A stretch of DNA of 64,000 bases from Rariloculus sp963665575. Its GTDB lineage: Bacteria; Pseudomonadota; Gammaproteobacteria; Steroidobacterales; Rariloculaceae. The translations under genes were made by a program, and so were the position numbers. The DNA is taken from positions 868,001-932,000 of the forward strand of contig CAXXDW010000006.1 of NCBI GenBank assembly GCA_963665575.2, written 5' to 3'. This document shows positions 36,968-45,728 of the stretch, piece by piece (position 1 is the stretch's first letter; the number at the start of each line of letters is the position of its first letter). Below the pieces are notes generated by a model, which saw only the letters and a program-made list of their open reading frames with translations, was not told the DNA's origin and did no database searches.

Positions 36968-37115
36968 CAGGAGTTCGCGCAAGCAAGAGTTCTCTATTGT
37001 CGTTGCATCGGTTGATCGATTGAGCCAAATGTCGAGTCAGATCCGACAGAATCGATTACAAACTCGCGGCTGAAAGCGGGTTTGCCACCGGGCATTTCTA
37101 CGCCGCAGGCGTCCC
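36968..37115. repeat. Hairpin-forming intergenic repeat, copy C (degenerate)
   Basis: The core arms TGATCGATT (37013-37021) and AATCGATTA (37050-37058) pair at 8 of 9 positions around a 28-nt loop, the same loop length as copies A and B. The right end CTACGCCGCAGGCGTCC resembles the CTACGGCGCAGGCTCC end of copy B; the left end CAGGAGTTCGCGC is diverged. It lies between the sensor kinase and msrA, and its right end carries the msrA stop codon. Confidence 0.65.
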
Positions 37116-37745
37116 GCCGTCGCAGCGCACGCCCGTACCGCCGATGCCGCAATATCCGGCCGGATTCCTCGCGAGATACTGCTGGTGGTAGTCCTCGGCG
37201 TAGTAGAACTCGGGCGCCGCGCGGATCTCGCTCGTGATCGCGCCGTAGCCCGCCTCGGTGAGTCTGCTCTGGTAGCGCTCGCGGCTTCGCTCGGCCGCGG
37301 CGCGCTGCGCCTCGCCGTGGGCGTAGATCGCCGAGCGGTACTGGGTCCCGATGTCGGCGCCTTGCCGCATGCCCTGCGTCGGATCGTGCGATTCCCAGAA
37401 GATCGTAAGTAATTCGTCGTAGCTCACGGCCGCCGGATCGTGGACGGCGAGCACGACCTCGGTGTGGCCGGTCAGTCCCGAGCAGACTTCTTCGTAGGTC
37501 GCGTTCGGCGTGTAGCCCCCTGCGTAACCGACTGCAGTCGTGTAAACGCCGTCCGCGAGCCAGAAGCGCCGTTCTGCGCCCCAGAAGCAGCCCATCCCGA
37601 ACACGGCGCACTCGAGTCCTTCCGGGAACGGCGGCTTGATCGGTCGGCCGAGGACAAAGTGCCTGTCAGCGACGGCGAGCGCTTGCGCCCGTCCCGCGAG
37701 TGCGCGTTCGGCGCTGACCAGGGCAGGTTTACTGAAACCAAACAT
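37098..37745 (-). CDS. msrA: Peptide methionine sulfoxide reductase A
   Basis: 215 residues from ATG 37745 (MFGFSKPALVSAERAL), close to the E. coli length. Reduces methionine-S-sulfoxide. The catalytic Cys is C53 in GMGCFWGAER; substrate and recycling features are GYAGGYTPNATYEEVCSG, FWESHDPTQGMRQGADIGTQYRS and the C-terminal cysteines C199 and C208. It begins 11 bases after gltD and so probably belongs to the gltBD transcript. Its last codons and TAG stop lie in the terminal repeat of intergenic element copy C, ending TPAA. Confidence 0.95.
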   Translation of the reverse strand: MFGFSKPALVSAERALAGRAQALAVADRHFVLGRPIKPPFPEGLECAVFGMGCFWGAERRFWLADGVYTTAVGYAGGYTPNATYEEVCSGLTGHTEVVLAVHDPAAVSYDELLTIFWESHDPTQGMRQGADIGTQYRSAIYAHGEAQRAAAERSRERYQSRLTEAGYGAITSEIRAAPEFYYAEDYHQQYLARNPAGYCGIGGTGVRCDGGTPAA

Positions 37746-37756
37746 GCGGGCGACGC

Positions 37757-39250
37757 TCAGCCGCCGGCCATGCCGAGCGTGAGTCCCGGCGCCGGAAGGC
37801 GGCTTGAACCTCTGAGATATTCGTCGACGGCGCGTGCTGCGCCGCGGCCCTCGTTGATTCCCCACACGACAAGCGACTGCCCGCGGCGGCAGTCGCCTGC
37901 AGCATAGACACCGGGGACGTTTGTCGCGAAGGGGCCGTGCTCGGCGCGATAGTTCGAGCGCGCGTCGAGTTCGAGGCCGAGCGCGTCGGCCAGGTAGGCT
38001 TCCGGTCCCAGGAAACCCATCGCAAGCAGCACGAGGTCGGCCTCGAGCACCTGCCGGGACGCCTCGACTTCCTCCATCCGGAACTGACCGTCCACGCGCT
38101 GCCAGCGCACCGTGCAGACCTCGACGCCCGCAACCCGGCCGTTGCCGTCATCGAGGAAACGTTTCGAGACGACTGCGTAGCTTCTCGGGTCAGTACCGAA
38201 ACGCGCGATCGACTCCTCGTGCGCGTAGTCGGTGCGATGGATTTTCGGCCAGAGCGGCCAGGGATTGTCGTCGGCGCGTTCGGGCGGCGGCTCGTCAAGC
38301 AACTCCAGGTTGACGAGGCTCCGGCAGCCGTGCCGGAGCGCCGTGCCGATACAGTCCGCACCGGTGTCGCCGCCGCCGATCACGATGACGCGTTTGTCCT
38401 TCGCATCGATGTAATTGCCGTCGGCGAGATTGCTGTCGAGCAGGCTGCGCGTGTTTTCGGTCAGGTACTCCATCGCGAAGTGAATCCCGGCCAGCGAACG
38501 ACCCTCGACATTGAGATCGCGCGGCCGCGTCGCGCCCGTGGCGAGGACGAGCGCATCGAACTCGGCCCGGAGCTGCACGGGATCCACGCCGTTGCCGACG
38601 TCGGCGTTGACGATGAACTGAACGCCCGACTTTCGCATGAGGTCGATGCGCCGGTCGACGACGGCCTTGTCGAGCTTCATGTTTGGAATACCGTACATGA
38701 GCAGGCCGCCGATACGGTCTTCTCGTTCGTAGACGGTGACGTTGTGGCCGGCCTTGTTGAGCTGTTCGGCGGCGGCGAGGCCGGCGGGGCCGGAGCCGAC
38801 GACCGCGACGGTCTTGCTGGTGCGCGTGCGCGGCGGCTGCGGTTTGACCCAGCCTTCGGCGAAACCCCGGTCGATGATGGCGTTCTCGATGTTCTTGATC
38901 GTCACGGGTGGGTCCGTAATGCCGAGCACGCAGGCGCCTTCGCAGGGTGCCGGGCAGGTTCGGCCCGTGAATTCGGGAAAATTGTTCGTCTTGTGCAGCC
39001 GATCGAGCGCCTCGCGCCAGCGGCCCTGGTAGACGAGGTCGTTCCACTCGGGAATCAGGTTGTCTATCGGGCAGCCGTCGTCGGATTGGCAGAACGGCAC
39101 ACCGCAATCCATGCAGCGCGCCCCCTGTGTGCTCAGATGGGCGTCGTCGGCCTCGGTAAAGATCTCGCGGAAATCGCCAAGCCGTTCGAGCGCGTCCCGG
39201 TAGGGCACGCTCCTTTGGGGATATTCCATGAAGCCCGTTGACTTGCCCAT
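37757..39250 (-). CDS. gltD: Glutamate synthase small subunit
   Basis: 497 residues from ATG 39250 (MGKSTGFMEYPQRSVPYR). Iron-sulfur cysteines cluster near the N-terminus (CMDCGVPFC, CP, CPAPCEGACVLGI). Two nucleotide sites follow: FAD in VAVVGSGPAGLAAAEQL and NADPH in VIVIGGGDTGADCIGTA, and the C-terminal GDCRRGQSLVVWGINEGR. It passes electrons from NADPH to the GltB subunit for glutamate synthesis from glutamine and 2-oxoglutarate. It lies 115 bases after gltB and just before msrA. Confidence 0.97.
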   Translation of the reverse strand: MGKSTGFMEYPQRSVPYRDALERLGDFREIFTEADDAHLSTQGARCMDCGVPFCQSDDGCPIDNLIPEWNDLVYQGRWREALDRLHKTNNFPEFTGRTCPAPCEGACVLGITDPPVTIKNIENAIIDRGFAEGWVKPQPPRTRTSKTVAVVGSGPAGLAAAEQLNKAGHNVTVYEREDRIGGLLMYGIPNMKLDKAVVDRRIDLMRKSGVQFIVNADVGNGVDPVQLRAEFDALVLATGATRPRDLNVEGRSLAGIHFAMEYLTENTRSLLDSNLADGNYIDAKDKRVIVIGGGDTGADCIGTALRHGCRSLVNLELLDEPPPERADDNPWPLWPKIHRTDYAHEESIARFGTDPRSYAVVSKRFLDDGNGRVAGVEVCTVRWQRVDGQFRMEEVEASRQVLEADLVLLAMGFLGPEAYLADALGLELDARSNYRAEHGPFATNVPGVYAAGDCRRGQSLVVWGINEGRGAARAVDEYLRGSSRLPAPGLTLGMAGG

Positions 39251-39365
39251 GGTTCTAGCGTTTCGTTGCGCAAGCAAGGCCGGATTCGGCGCAACCGGGC
39301 AAGGTCGTCGGCAAGGCACGGTGCGCGGGGAACCTCAGGACCATTTCGAAGTGCCGCATCACCGC

Positions 39366-42300
39366 CTATCTGCCGGCGGCTGCGACAGCCGGCGCGGCCC
39401 GTTCGCTTGCCGCGGCGGCGAGTCTCCGGTCACGCTTTGTGCCATCGGCGCGCGCGCGCTCCTCAGCCTCTCGCTCGGCGAGTACGCGCTTGTAATCTGT
39501 CGGCATGACCTTGACGAACCGTGTGAGCGCGTTCGACCAGTCCTCGAGTACCCCTGCGGCGACCTTCGACCCGGTGTATTTCAGGTGCAGTTCGATCAGT
39601 TCGCGAAGCTCCGCGACGTCTGCATCAATTTCGACGGCCTCAAGTTCCACCAATTCCATGTTGCACTTCTGCGCGAAGTCGCCGTCGGCATCGAGCACAT
39701 AGGCGGCACCGCCGGACATGCCCGCCGCGAAATTGCGTCCGGTGCGGCCGAGCACGACGGCCCGCCCGCCCGTCATGTACTCGCAGGCATGATCGCCCAC
39801 GCCCTCGATCACCGCCCGCGCGCCGCTGTTGCGCACACAGAACCGTTCGGCGCACTGGCCGCGGAAGAACGCCTGCCCGCCCGTGGCTCCGTAGAGCGCG
39901 ACGTTGCCGATCAGGACATTGTCTGCCGCGACAAACGTGCTCTCGCGCGGCGGATAGACGATCAGGTCGCCTCCGGAGAGGCCCTTGCCGACGTAGTCGT
40001 TGCCGTCGCCCTCGAGTTCGAGCGTGATCCCGCGGGCAAGGAAGGCGCCGAAGCTCTGTCCGGCCGAACCGGTGAGTTTGATGTGGATCGTATCGGGAGG
40101 CAGTCCGCTCTCGCCCCACTTCTTGACGAGTTCGTGGCTCAGTATCGTGCCGACGGTACGGTTCGTGTTCACGATCGGGAGATTGATCCGGGACTTGCAG
40201 CCGTTGGCGAGCGACTCTCCGGCAAGCTCGAGCAGGCGGTTGTCGAGCGCTCGGTCCAGGCCGTGATCCTGGGCCCTCGTGCAATAGACGCCAACCGCGT
40301 CGTGGGGTCTGACTGCGGGCGCGAGAATCGGCGAGAGATCCAGGCCGTCGGCTTTCCAGTGGTCTATGGCCCGGCGCGTACGCAGGGCATCGGTACGGCC
40401 GATCATGTCGACGAAGCGGCGAAAACCGAGTCCGGCCATAACCTCGCGCGCTTCTTCGGCCACCATGAAAAGATAGTTGACGACGTGCTCCGGCTGGCCC
40501 GTGAACTTCTTGCGGAGTTCCGCGTCCTGGGTGGCGATGCCGACGGGACAGGTGTTCAGGTGGCACTTGCGCATCATGATGCAGCCGAGCGCGACGAGCG
40601 GCGCGGTCGAGAAGCCCATTTCCTCGGCGCCGAGCAGTGCCGCGATCACGACGTCGCGGCCGGTCTTGAGTCCACCGTCGGTCTGCAGAACCGTGCGGCT
40701 GCGAAGATCGTTGAGCACGAGCGTCTGATGCGTCTCGGCGATGCCGAGTTCCCAGGGCAGCCCCGCGTGCTTGATGCTCGTGAGCGGCGACGCGCCCGTG
40801 CCTCCCGAATCGCCGGAAATCAGGACGTGATCGGCGTGCGCCTTGACGACGCCCGCCGCGATCGTGCCGACGCCGACCTCCGAGACGAGCTTGACGCTGA
40901 CCCGGGCCGAAGGGTTGGAGTTCTTCAGATCGTGGATCAGTTGCGCAAGGTCCTCGATCGAATAGATGTCGTGGTGCGGCGGCGGGCTGATCAGGCCGAC
41001 GCCGGGGGTCGAGTAGCGGATCCGGGCGATGTTCTCGTCGACCTTGCGGCCCGGCAACTCGCCGCCCTCGCCGGGCTTGGCGCCCTGCGCCATCTTGATC
41101 TGCAGTTCGTCGGAGTTCGTCAGGTACCAGATCGTCACACCGAATCGGCCCGAGGCGACCTGCTTGATTGCCGAACGCCGTGAGTCGCCGTTCGGCAGCG
41201 GCACGAAGCGCTCCGGATCCTCGCCGCCCTCGCCCGTGTTGCTTCGGCCGCCGAGGCGATTGAGCGCGACTGCGAGCGCCTCATGCGATTCCGCCGAGAT
41301 CGAGCCGAAGCTCATGGCCCCGGTGCAGAAGCGCTTGACGATCTCGCTCGCGGGCTCGACCTCGTCGAGCGGCACGGGACCGCCCGCGGCATCAGGCTCG
41401 AACTCGAGCAGCCCGCGCAGCGTCGCGGCGTTGCGCGCCTCGGCGTTGGCCTGGTCGGCAAACTGGCTATAGGCATTGCGGTCGTCGCGGCGTGCGGCAA
41501 CCTGCAGGGAGAAGATCGTGGTCGGATCCCACTCGTGCTGCTCGCCGCCGCTGCGCCAGTGGAAGTCGCCCGGGTTCGGCAGCGATTCGGAGCGGTCGTC
41601 CTCGTTCTGCGGGTAACCGAGCGCGTGCCGGCGGGCGGACTCGCGTTCCAGCACCTCGAAGCCGACGCCCTGCAGCCTGCTTGGCGTGCCGGCGAAAGCC
41701 TTGTCGATGACCTCGTCGGCGAGGCCGAGGGCCTCGAAGATCTGCGCACCCTTGTAGGATTGCAGCGTCGAGATGCCCATCTTGGCCATGACCTTGAGCA
41801 TCCCCTTCGCGACGCCCTTTCGGTAGGCTTCGACGAGCTTCGTATCCGCGGGAATCAGGCCCTCCTCGCGTGCCTGCCACAGGGCTTCAAAGGCGAGATA
41901 GGGATTGATGGCGTCGGCGCCGTAGCCGATCAAAAGGCAATGTTGATGGACCTCGCGCGCTTCGCCGCTCTCGACGATGATGCCGATGCGCGTGCGCTTC
42001 TCGCGCCTGACGAGATGATGGTGCACGGCGCCGCAGGCAAGGAGCGTACTCAGCGGGATGCGGTCCGGGCCGATGCGCCGGTCGGTGAGCACCACGATGC
42101 TGTAGCCTTCGTCGATGGCCTGTTCGGCTTCCTGGCTGATCCGGTCGAGCGCGGCGACGAGACCGCCGGGAATCCCGGTGCGGTCGTAGGTGATGTCGAT
42201 GGTCTTCGACCGCCAGCCGTGGTGGTCCATGGCCTTGATCGCGGCGACGTCGTCGTTCGAGAGGATTGGGTGGCGCAGCCTGAGCCGGTGTGCGTGGCCT

Positions 42301-43994
42301 TCGCTCGGGTCGAGCAGGTTGCCCTCCGGGCCGATATAGCACTCCAGCGACATGATGATCTCTTCGCGGATCGAATCGATCGGCGGGTTCGTCACCTGCG
42401 CGAACAACTGCTTGAAATAGTCGTAGAGCATCCGCGAGCGGTCGCTGAGACAGGCAAGTGCGCTGTCGTTGCCCATCGAGCCCACCGGGTCGCGCAACTG
42501 CTCGATGAGCGGTTGCAGCATGAACTGCATGGTCTCCGTCGTGTAGCCGAAGGCCTGCATGCGCGCGAGCAGGGTGTCCTGATCGAAGCGCCGCGGTTCG
42601 GCTTCCGTTTCCAGTTCGCTGAGCGTGAGCCGCTGCGCCTGAAGCCACCGACCGTAGGGGTGCCGGCGCGCGAACTCGTGCTTGAGTTCCTCGTCGGGAA
42701 CGAGCCGGCCCTGCTCGAAGTCGATGAGGAACATGCGGCCGGGTTCGAGCCGGCCCTTGGCCTTGACGTTGCCCGGGTCGATCGGCACGACTCCGACCTC
42801 GCTCGCCATGACCACGCGGTCGTCGTGAGTCAGATAGTAGCGGCTCGGTCGCAGGCCGTTGCGATCGAGCACGGCGCCGATGTACTTACCGTCAGTGAAG
42901 GCGATCGAAGCCGGGCCGTCCCACGGTTCCATGATGCAGGACTGGTACTCGTAGAACGCGCGCTTCGTCGGAGACATGAGCTCGTTCTTCTGCCAGGCCT
43001 CCGGGATCATCATCATCACCGATTCCTGCAGTGTCCGGCCGGTCATGAGCAGGAACTCGAGCACGTTGTCGAAGACGCCGGAGTCGGAGCAATCGGGCTC
43101 CACGATGGGGAAAAGTTCGCGCAGCGAGTCGCCGAAGAGCGCGCTCTGCATGACGCCTTCGCGGGCCTTCATCCAGTTTTCGTTGCCGCGCAGCGTGTTG
43201 ATCTCGCCGTTGTGGCACATGAAGCGGTTGGGCTGGGCGCGGTCCCAGCTCGGGAAGGTGTTCGTCGAGAACCGCGAATGCACCATCGCCAGATGGCTCT
43301 TGTAATCGGGATCGTTGAGGTCGTCGAAGAACTCCGGCAACTGGCTCGGCGTCAGCATGCCCTTGTAGATCAGCACCTTCGTAGAGAGACTGCAGATGTA
43401 GAAGGACTTGCCCTCGGCAAGCGAGGTGTCGCCCCTGAGCCGGTGGCTTGCGCGCTTGCGGATCAGGTAGAGCTTGCGCTCGAACGCGTCGCCTTCGAGG
43501 TCGTCGCCGGCCGCGATCACGAGCTGCTCGATACGCGGTGCTGCGGCGAGCGCCGAATCGCCGAGATCGGCCCGGTCCGGACGCACCGGGACGCGGCGCC
43601 AGCCTACCAGTTCCTGGCCCTCCGCTGCGCAGATTTCCGCGACCACGGTCTTGCAGTGGTCGCGTTCGGCGAGGTCGGTCGGCAGAAACGTGACGCCGGC
43701 CGCGAACCGGCCGGGGGCCGGAAGTTCGGCGCCGAGATCCTCGCGAACGACCTTGCGCAGGAACTCGTGGGGCAGCGCGGTGAGAATGCCGGCGCCGTCG
43801 CCGGTGTTGGGCTCGGCGCCGCGGGCGCCGCGGTGATCCATGCGGCACAGCAGATGATCGGCATCGCGGATGATCTGGTGGCTGCGTTCGCCCTTGACGT
43901 GGGCGACGAAGCCGACGCCGCAGCTATCGTGCTCGTATTCTGGCCGGTAAAGGCCTTGCGGCCCCGGTGCGCTCAGGGTGCGGGCGCCGCTCAC
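39366..43994 (-). CDS. gltB: Glutamate synthase large subunit
   Basis: About 1542 residues from GTG 43994, which has GGTGA seven bases upstream; an ATG at 44048 would add 18 residues. The mature N-terminal nucleophile Cys is in YEHDSCGVGFVAH. Domains: class II glutamine amidotransferase (to ~430), central domain, FMN/3Fe-4S synthase domain (SGDSGGTGASPLTSIKHAGL; CHLNTCPVGIATQD) and the C-terminal GXGXG beta-helix (GGDLIVYPPRES, GATGGQAFFRGQCAERF). The 1156-residue frame on the opposite strand is an antisense shadow. First gene of gltB-gltD-msrA. Confidence 0.97.
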   Translation of the reverse strand: MSGARTLSAPGPQGLYRPEYEHDSCGVGFVAHVKGERSHQIIRDADHLLCRMDHRGARGAEPNTGDGAGILTALPHEFLRKVVREDLGAELPAPGRFAAGVTFLPTDLAERDHCKTVVAEICAAEGQELVGWRRVPVRPDRADLGDSALAAAPRIEQLVIAAGDDLEGDAFERKLYLIRKRASHRLRGDTSLAEGKSFYICSLSTKVLIYKGMLTPSQLPEFFDDLNDPDYKSHLAMVHSRFSTNTFPSWDRAQPNRFMCHNGEINTLRGNENWMKAREGVMQSALFGDSLRELFPIVEPDCSDSGVFDNVLEFLLMTGRTLQESVMMMIPEAWQKNELMSPTKRAFYEYQSCIMEPWDGPASIAFTDGKYIGAVLDRNGLRPSRYYLTHDDRVVMASEVGVVPIDPGNVKAKGRLEPGRMFLIDFEQGRLVPDEELKHEFARRHPYGRWLQAQRLTLSELETEAEPRRFDQDTLLARMQAFGYTTETMQFMLQPLIEQLRDPVGSMGNDSALACLSDRSRMLYDYFKQLFAQVTNPPIDSIREEIIMSLECYIGPEGNLLDPSEGHAHRLRLRHPILSNDDVAAIKAMDHHGWRSKTIDITYDRTGIPGGLVAALDRISQEAEQAIDEGYSIVVLTDRRIGPDRIPLSTLLACGAVHHHLVRREKRTRIGIIVESGEAREVHQHCLLIGYGADAINPYLAFEALWQAREEGLIPADTKLVEAYRKGVAKGMLKVMAKMGISTLQSYKGAQIFEALGLADEVIDKAFAGTPSRLQGVGFEVLERESARRHALGYPQNEDDRSESLPNPGDFHWRSGGEQHEWDPTTIFSLQVAARRDDRNAYSQFADQANAEARNAATLRGLLEFEPDAAGGPVPLDEVEPASEIVKRFCTGAMSFGSISAESHEALAVALNRLGGRSNTGEGGEDPERFVPLPNGDSRRSAIKQVASGRFGVTIWYLTNSDELQIKMAQGAKPGEGGELPGRKVDENIARIRYSTPGVGLISPPPHHDIYSIEDLAQLIHDLKNSNPSARVSVKLVSEVGVGTIAAGVVKAHADHVLISGDSGGTGASPLTSIKHAGLPWELGIAETHQTLVLNDLRSRTVLQTDGGLKTGRDVVIAALLGAEEMGFSTAPLVALGCIMMRKCHLNTCPVGIATQDAELRKKFTGQPEHVVNYLFMVAEEAREVMAGLGFRRFVDMIGRTDALRTRRAIDHWKADGLDLSPILAPAVRPHDAVGVYCTRAQDHGLDRALDNRLLELAGESLANGCKSRINLPIVNTNRTVGTILSHELVKKWGESGLPPDTIHIKLTGSAGQSFGAFLARGITLELEGDGNDYVGKGLSGGDLIVYPPRESTFVAADNVLIGNVALYGATGGQAFFRGQCAERFCVRNSGARAVIEGVGDHACEYMTGGRAVVLGRTGRNFAAGMSGGAAYVLDADGDFAQKCNMELVELEAVEIDADVAELRELIELHLKYTGSKVAAGVLEDWSNALTRFVKVMPTDYKRVLAEREAEERARADGTKRDRRLAAAASERAAPAVAAAGR

Positions 43995-44167
43995 GAGCTT
44001 GTCACCGGGCGGATTGCCACGAGTTGGGGAATGGCCGCAAACAGGCACGCACCCGGAGTTGCCCCCGTGCGCTTGTTCCCGTTGTCGAACCGTGAAGTCA
44101 TGGCTTCCCCGTGCGGAGTCGGCGCTCGCTCCGCTTGTCTGATCGAAATGTGCAGGCTGGGGAATAC

Positions 44168-44188
44168 GCGCAGGTCAGGAGCCTGCGC
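44168..44188. other. Inverted repeat in the gltB leader
   Basis: GCGCAGG and CCTGCGC form a 7-bp stem around TCAGGAG. It lies between the putative gltB promoter and the gltB start, so it would be transcribed. The right side, CAGGAGCCTGCGC, equals 13 bases of the intergenic-element terminal repeat, possibly by chance. Confidence 0.5.
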
Positions 44189-44262
44189 AGTGCCGTTCCG
44201 TGGTCAGATCTCAGCGGTTTCGGCTCCAGTTACCGGCCCCAGCAAACGTTTGCCGACCAATA

Positions 44263-44292
44263 ACTATAAGAAACGGCGGAACCTTGCGTCAA
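44263..44292 (-). promoter_or_regulatory. Sigma-70 promoter for gltB-gltD-msrA
   Basis: On the minus strand TTGACG (44292-44287) and TATAGT (44268-44263) are separated by 18 nt. The -35 overlaps the stop codon of the upstream response-regulator gene. Transcription would start near 44256, leaving a leader of roughly 210-260 nt before gltB. Confidence 0.6.
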
Positions 44293-44987
44293 TCGGCGTC
44301 CCAGCGGTAGCCCATGCCGTAAACGGTGCCGATCGCGTCAAAATCGGAATCGAGCGCGGCGAATTTGGCGCGGATCCGTTTGATCTGCGAGGTGACCGTG
44401 CTGTCGTCGAGAATGACGTTCGCCGCCGCCATGAGCTGTTCGCGGTTGCGCACGTGTCCGGGCCTGCGGGCGAGCGCGTGGACCACCCAGAATTCGGTGA
44501 CCGTGAGCGGCACGGGCTGCCCGCGCCAGGTCGCCGACATCCGTTCGCGGTCGAGCGCGAGCGAGCCCTTTTCGATCCGCTCGCCGTCGCTCGAATTCGA
44601 ACTCAACGCGGCGGTGCGCCGAAACAGCGCTGCGACGCGTGCGAGCAGGTGCTCGATGCTGATGTTCTTCGTCAGGTAGTCGTCGGCGCCGAGCCGCAAG
44701 CCGGATACGATGTCAAGTTCGCTTTCGCGCGCCGTGAGGAAAATGATCGGTAGTTGTGCCGATCGCGCCCGAAGTTCCCGGCAGAGTTCGAAGCCGCCTT
44801 CGATCTCGTCGCCGAGGTTGATGTCGATGATGACGAGGTCCGGCAGGCGGCTTGCGAATCCCGCCAGTGCCTCGCGGCGCGTGCCGTAGCCTGCCACGCG
44901 ATAGCCTTCCCGGCGCAGGCGCTCGGCGTAGTTGTCCCTGATCGCCGCTTCGTCCTCGACGATGGCGACGATCTTGCGTGACGACAC
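44289..44987 (-). CDS. Sortase-system type response regulator (PdsR-like), OmpR family
   Basis: 232 residues. Receiver domain: VAIVEDEAAIRDNYAERLRR, phospho-Asp in LVIIDINLGDEIEGGFELCR, FLTARESELDIVSGLRLGAD. The C-terminal winged helix has LTVTEFWVVHALARRPGHVR, TVTSQIKRIRAKF and the ending VYGMGYRWDAD. These phrases match the response regulator of the proteobacterial dedicated sortase system, partner of the kinase at 34849-36912. The two are separated by gltB-gltD-msrA and face opposite strands. A DUF962 gene starts the run 25 bases upstream. Confidence 0.85.
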   Translation of the reverse strand: MSSRKIVAIVEDEAAIRDNYAERLRREGYRVAGYGTRREALAGFASRLPDLVIIDINLGDEIEGGFELCRELRARSAQLPIIFLTARESELDIVSGLRLGADDYLTKNISIEHLLARVAALFRRTAALSSNSSDGERIEKGSLALDRERMSATWRGQPVPLTVTEFWVVHALARRPGHVRNREQLMAAANVILDDSTVTSQIKRIRAKFAALDSDFDAIGTVYGMGYRWDAD

Positions 44988-45012
44988 GTTGAGCGCTCCC
45001 GCCGCGGCCTTG

Positions 45013-45480
45013 TCAGTACGGGATGTGCAGGCGCCGGTAGACTGCCGCGAGCAGCCACAGCGGTCCGATCATCAGGTATTGCAGGTCCTTGAAGAACGAC
45101 GGCGGCTTGCCCTGGATCCGGTGGCCGATGAACTGCCCGAGCCAGCCCAGCACGAACGCCACGGCGGAGATGAGCCAGAGCGGTGTCGCGAGCCCGTCGG
45201 CCCAGGACACGATGACGACGACGAGAACCAGGAACGGCAGGATCCCGAATGCGAGGCTCAGGGACATGATGAAATAATAGACGACGGACGCCATGATGAA
45301 GAGCGTCCCCCAGTTCAGCACGGGCGAGGACTCGCTGAACGCCTCGGGAACGGGCAGCGACCACAGCAGTCCGATCAGGCTCGTCACGATCAGCGGGACG
45401 CAGACCCAGTGCAGCGCCTTGTTGGCGGCATGGTCGTGATCCTTGCCGTATTCGCTAAGCCACTGGTCGGCTGCGGACAT
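45013..45480 (-). CDS. DUF962 membrane protein (Mpo1/YGL010w-like)
   Basis: 155 residues with four membrane helices. Family motifs: WLSEYGKDHDHAANKALHWV near the N-terminus and GQFIGHRIQGKPPSFFKDLQ in the second half, with the conserved His residues that bind iron in yeast Mpo1. Mpo1 is a dioxygenase acting on 2-hydroxy fatty acids; bacterial members are less studied, so lipid alpha-oxidation is only a suggestion. It is 25 bases upstream of the response-regulator gene, probably co-transcribed. Confidence 0.88.
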   Translation of the reverse strand: MSAADQWLSEYGKDHDHAANKALHWVCVPLIVTSLIGLLWSLPVPEAFSESSPVLNWGTLFIMASVVYYFIMSLSLAFGILPFLVLVVVIVSWADGLATPLWLISAVAFVLGWLGQFIGHRIQGKPPSFFKDLQYLMIGPLWLLAAVYRRLHIPY

Positions 45481-45728
45481 GCGCTTGCCACCTGTCTTGA
45501 TTCCGGCGTCGACGGCGCGCCGTCACTTCGCCGGGGCCTGCGATCCCGGCGCCGGTGGGCATGATACCGTGAGTGCGTTCGCTGACGAGTCAGGCTGCGT
45601 GGCGCCGCACCGGAACCAAGTCGCAGGTTGAGCGCAAGCCGGCGTCAGGCTTGCAGCCGACGGTCAAGGCCCTGCTGCACGGGACGGGCGCTTCGCCGGT
45701 CCGTATGCGACGCGGGATTCTCCAGGTG

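Noticed and set aside
44080..44190. Possible relic of the hairpin repeat ending in CAGGAGCCTGCGC
   Set aside because: Only one terminal 13-mer matches; the core with paired arms is missing, so chance cannot be excluded. Kept only as a hairpin.
41283..44753. Long open frame of 1156 codons on the plus strand
   Set aside because: It is antisense to gltB, lacks any protein-family features and follows from the high GC content of the third codon positions.
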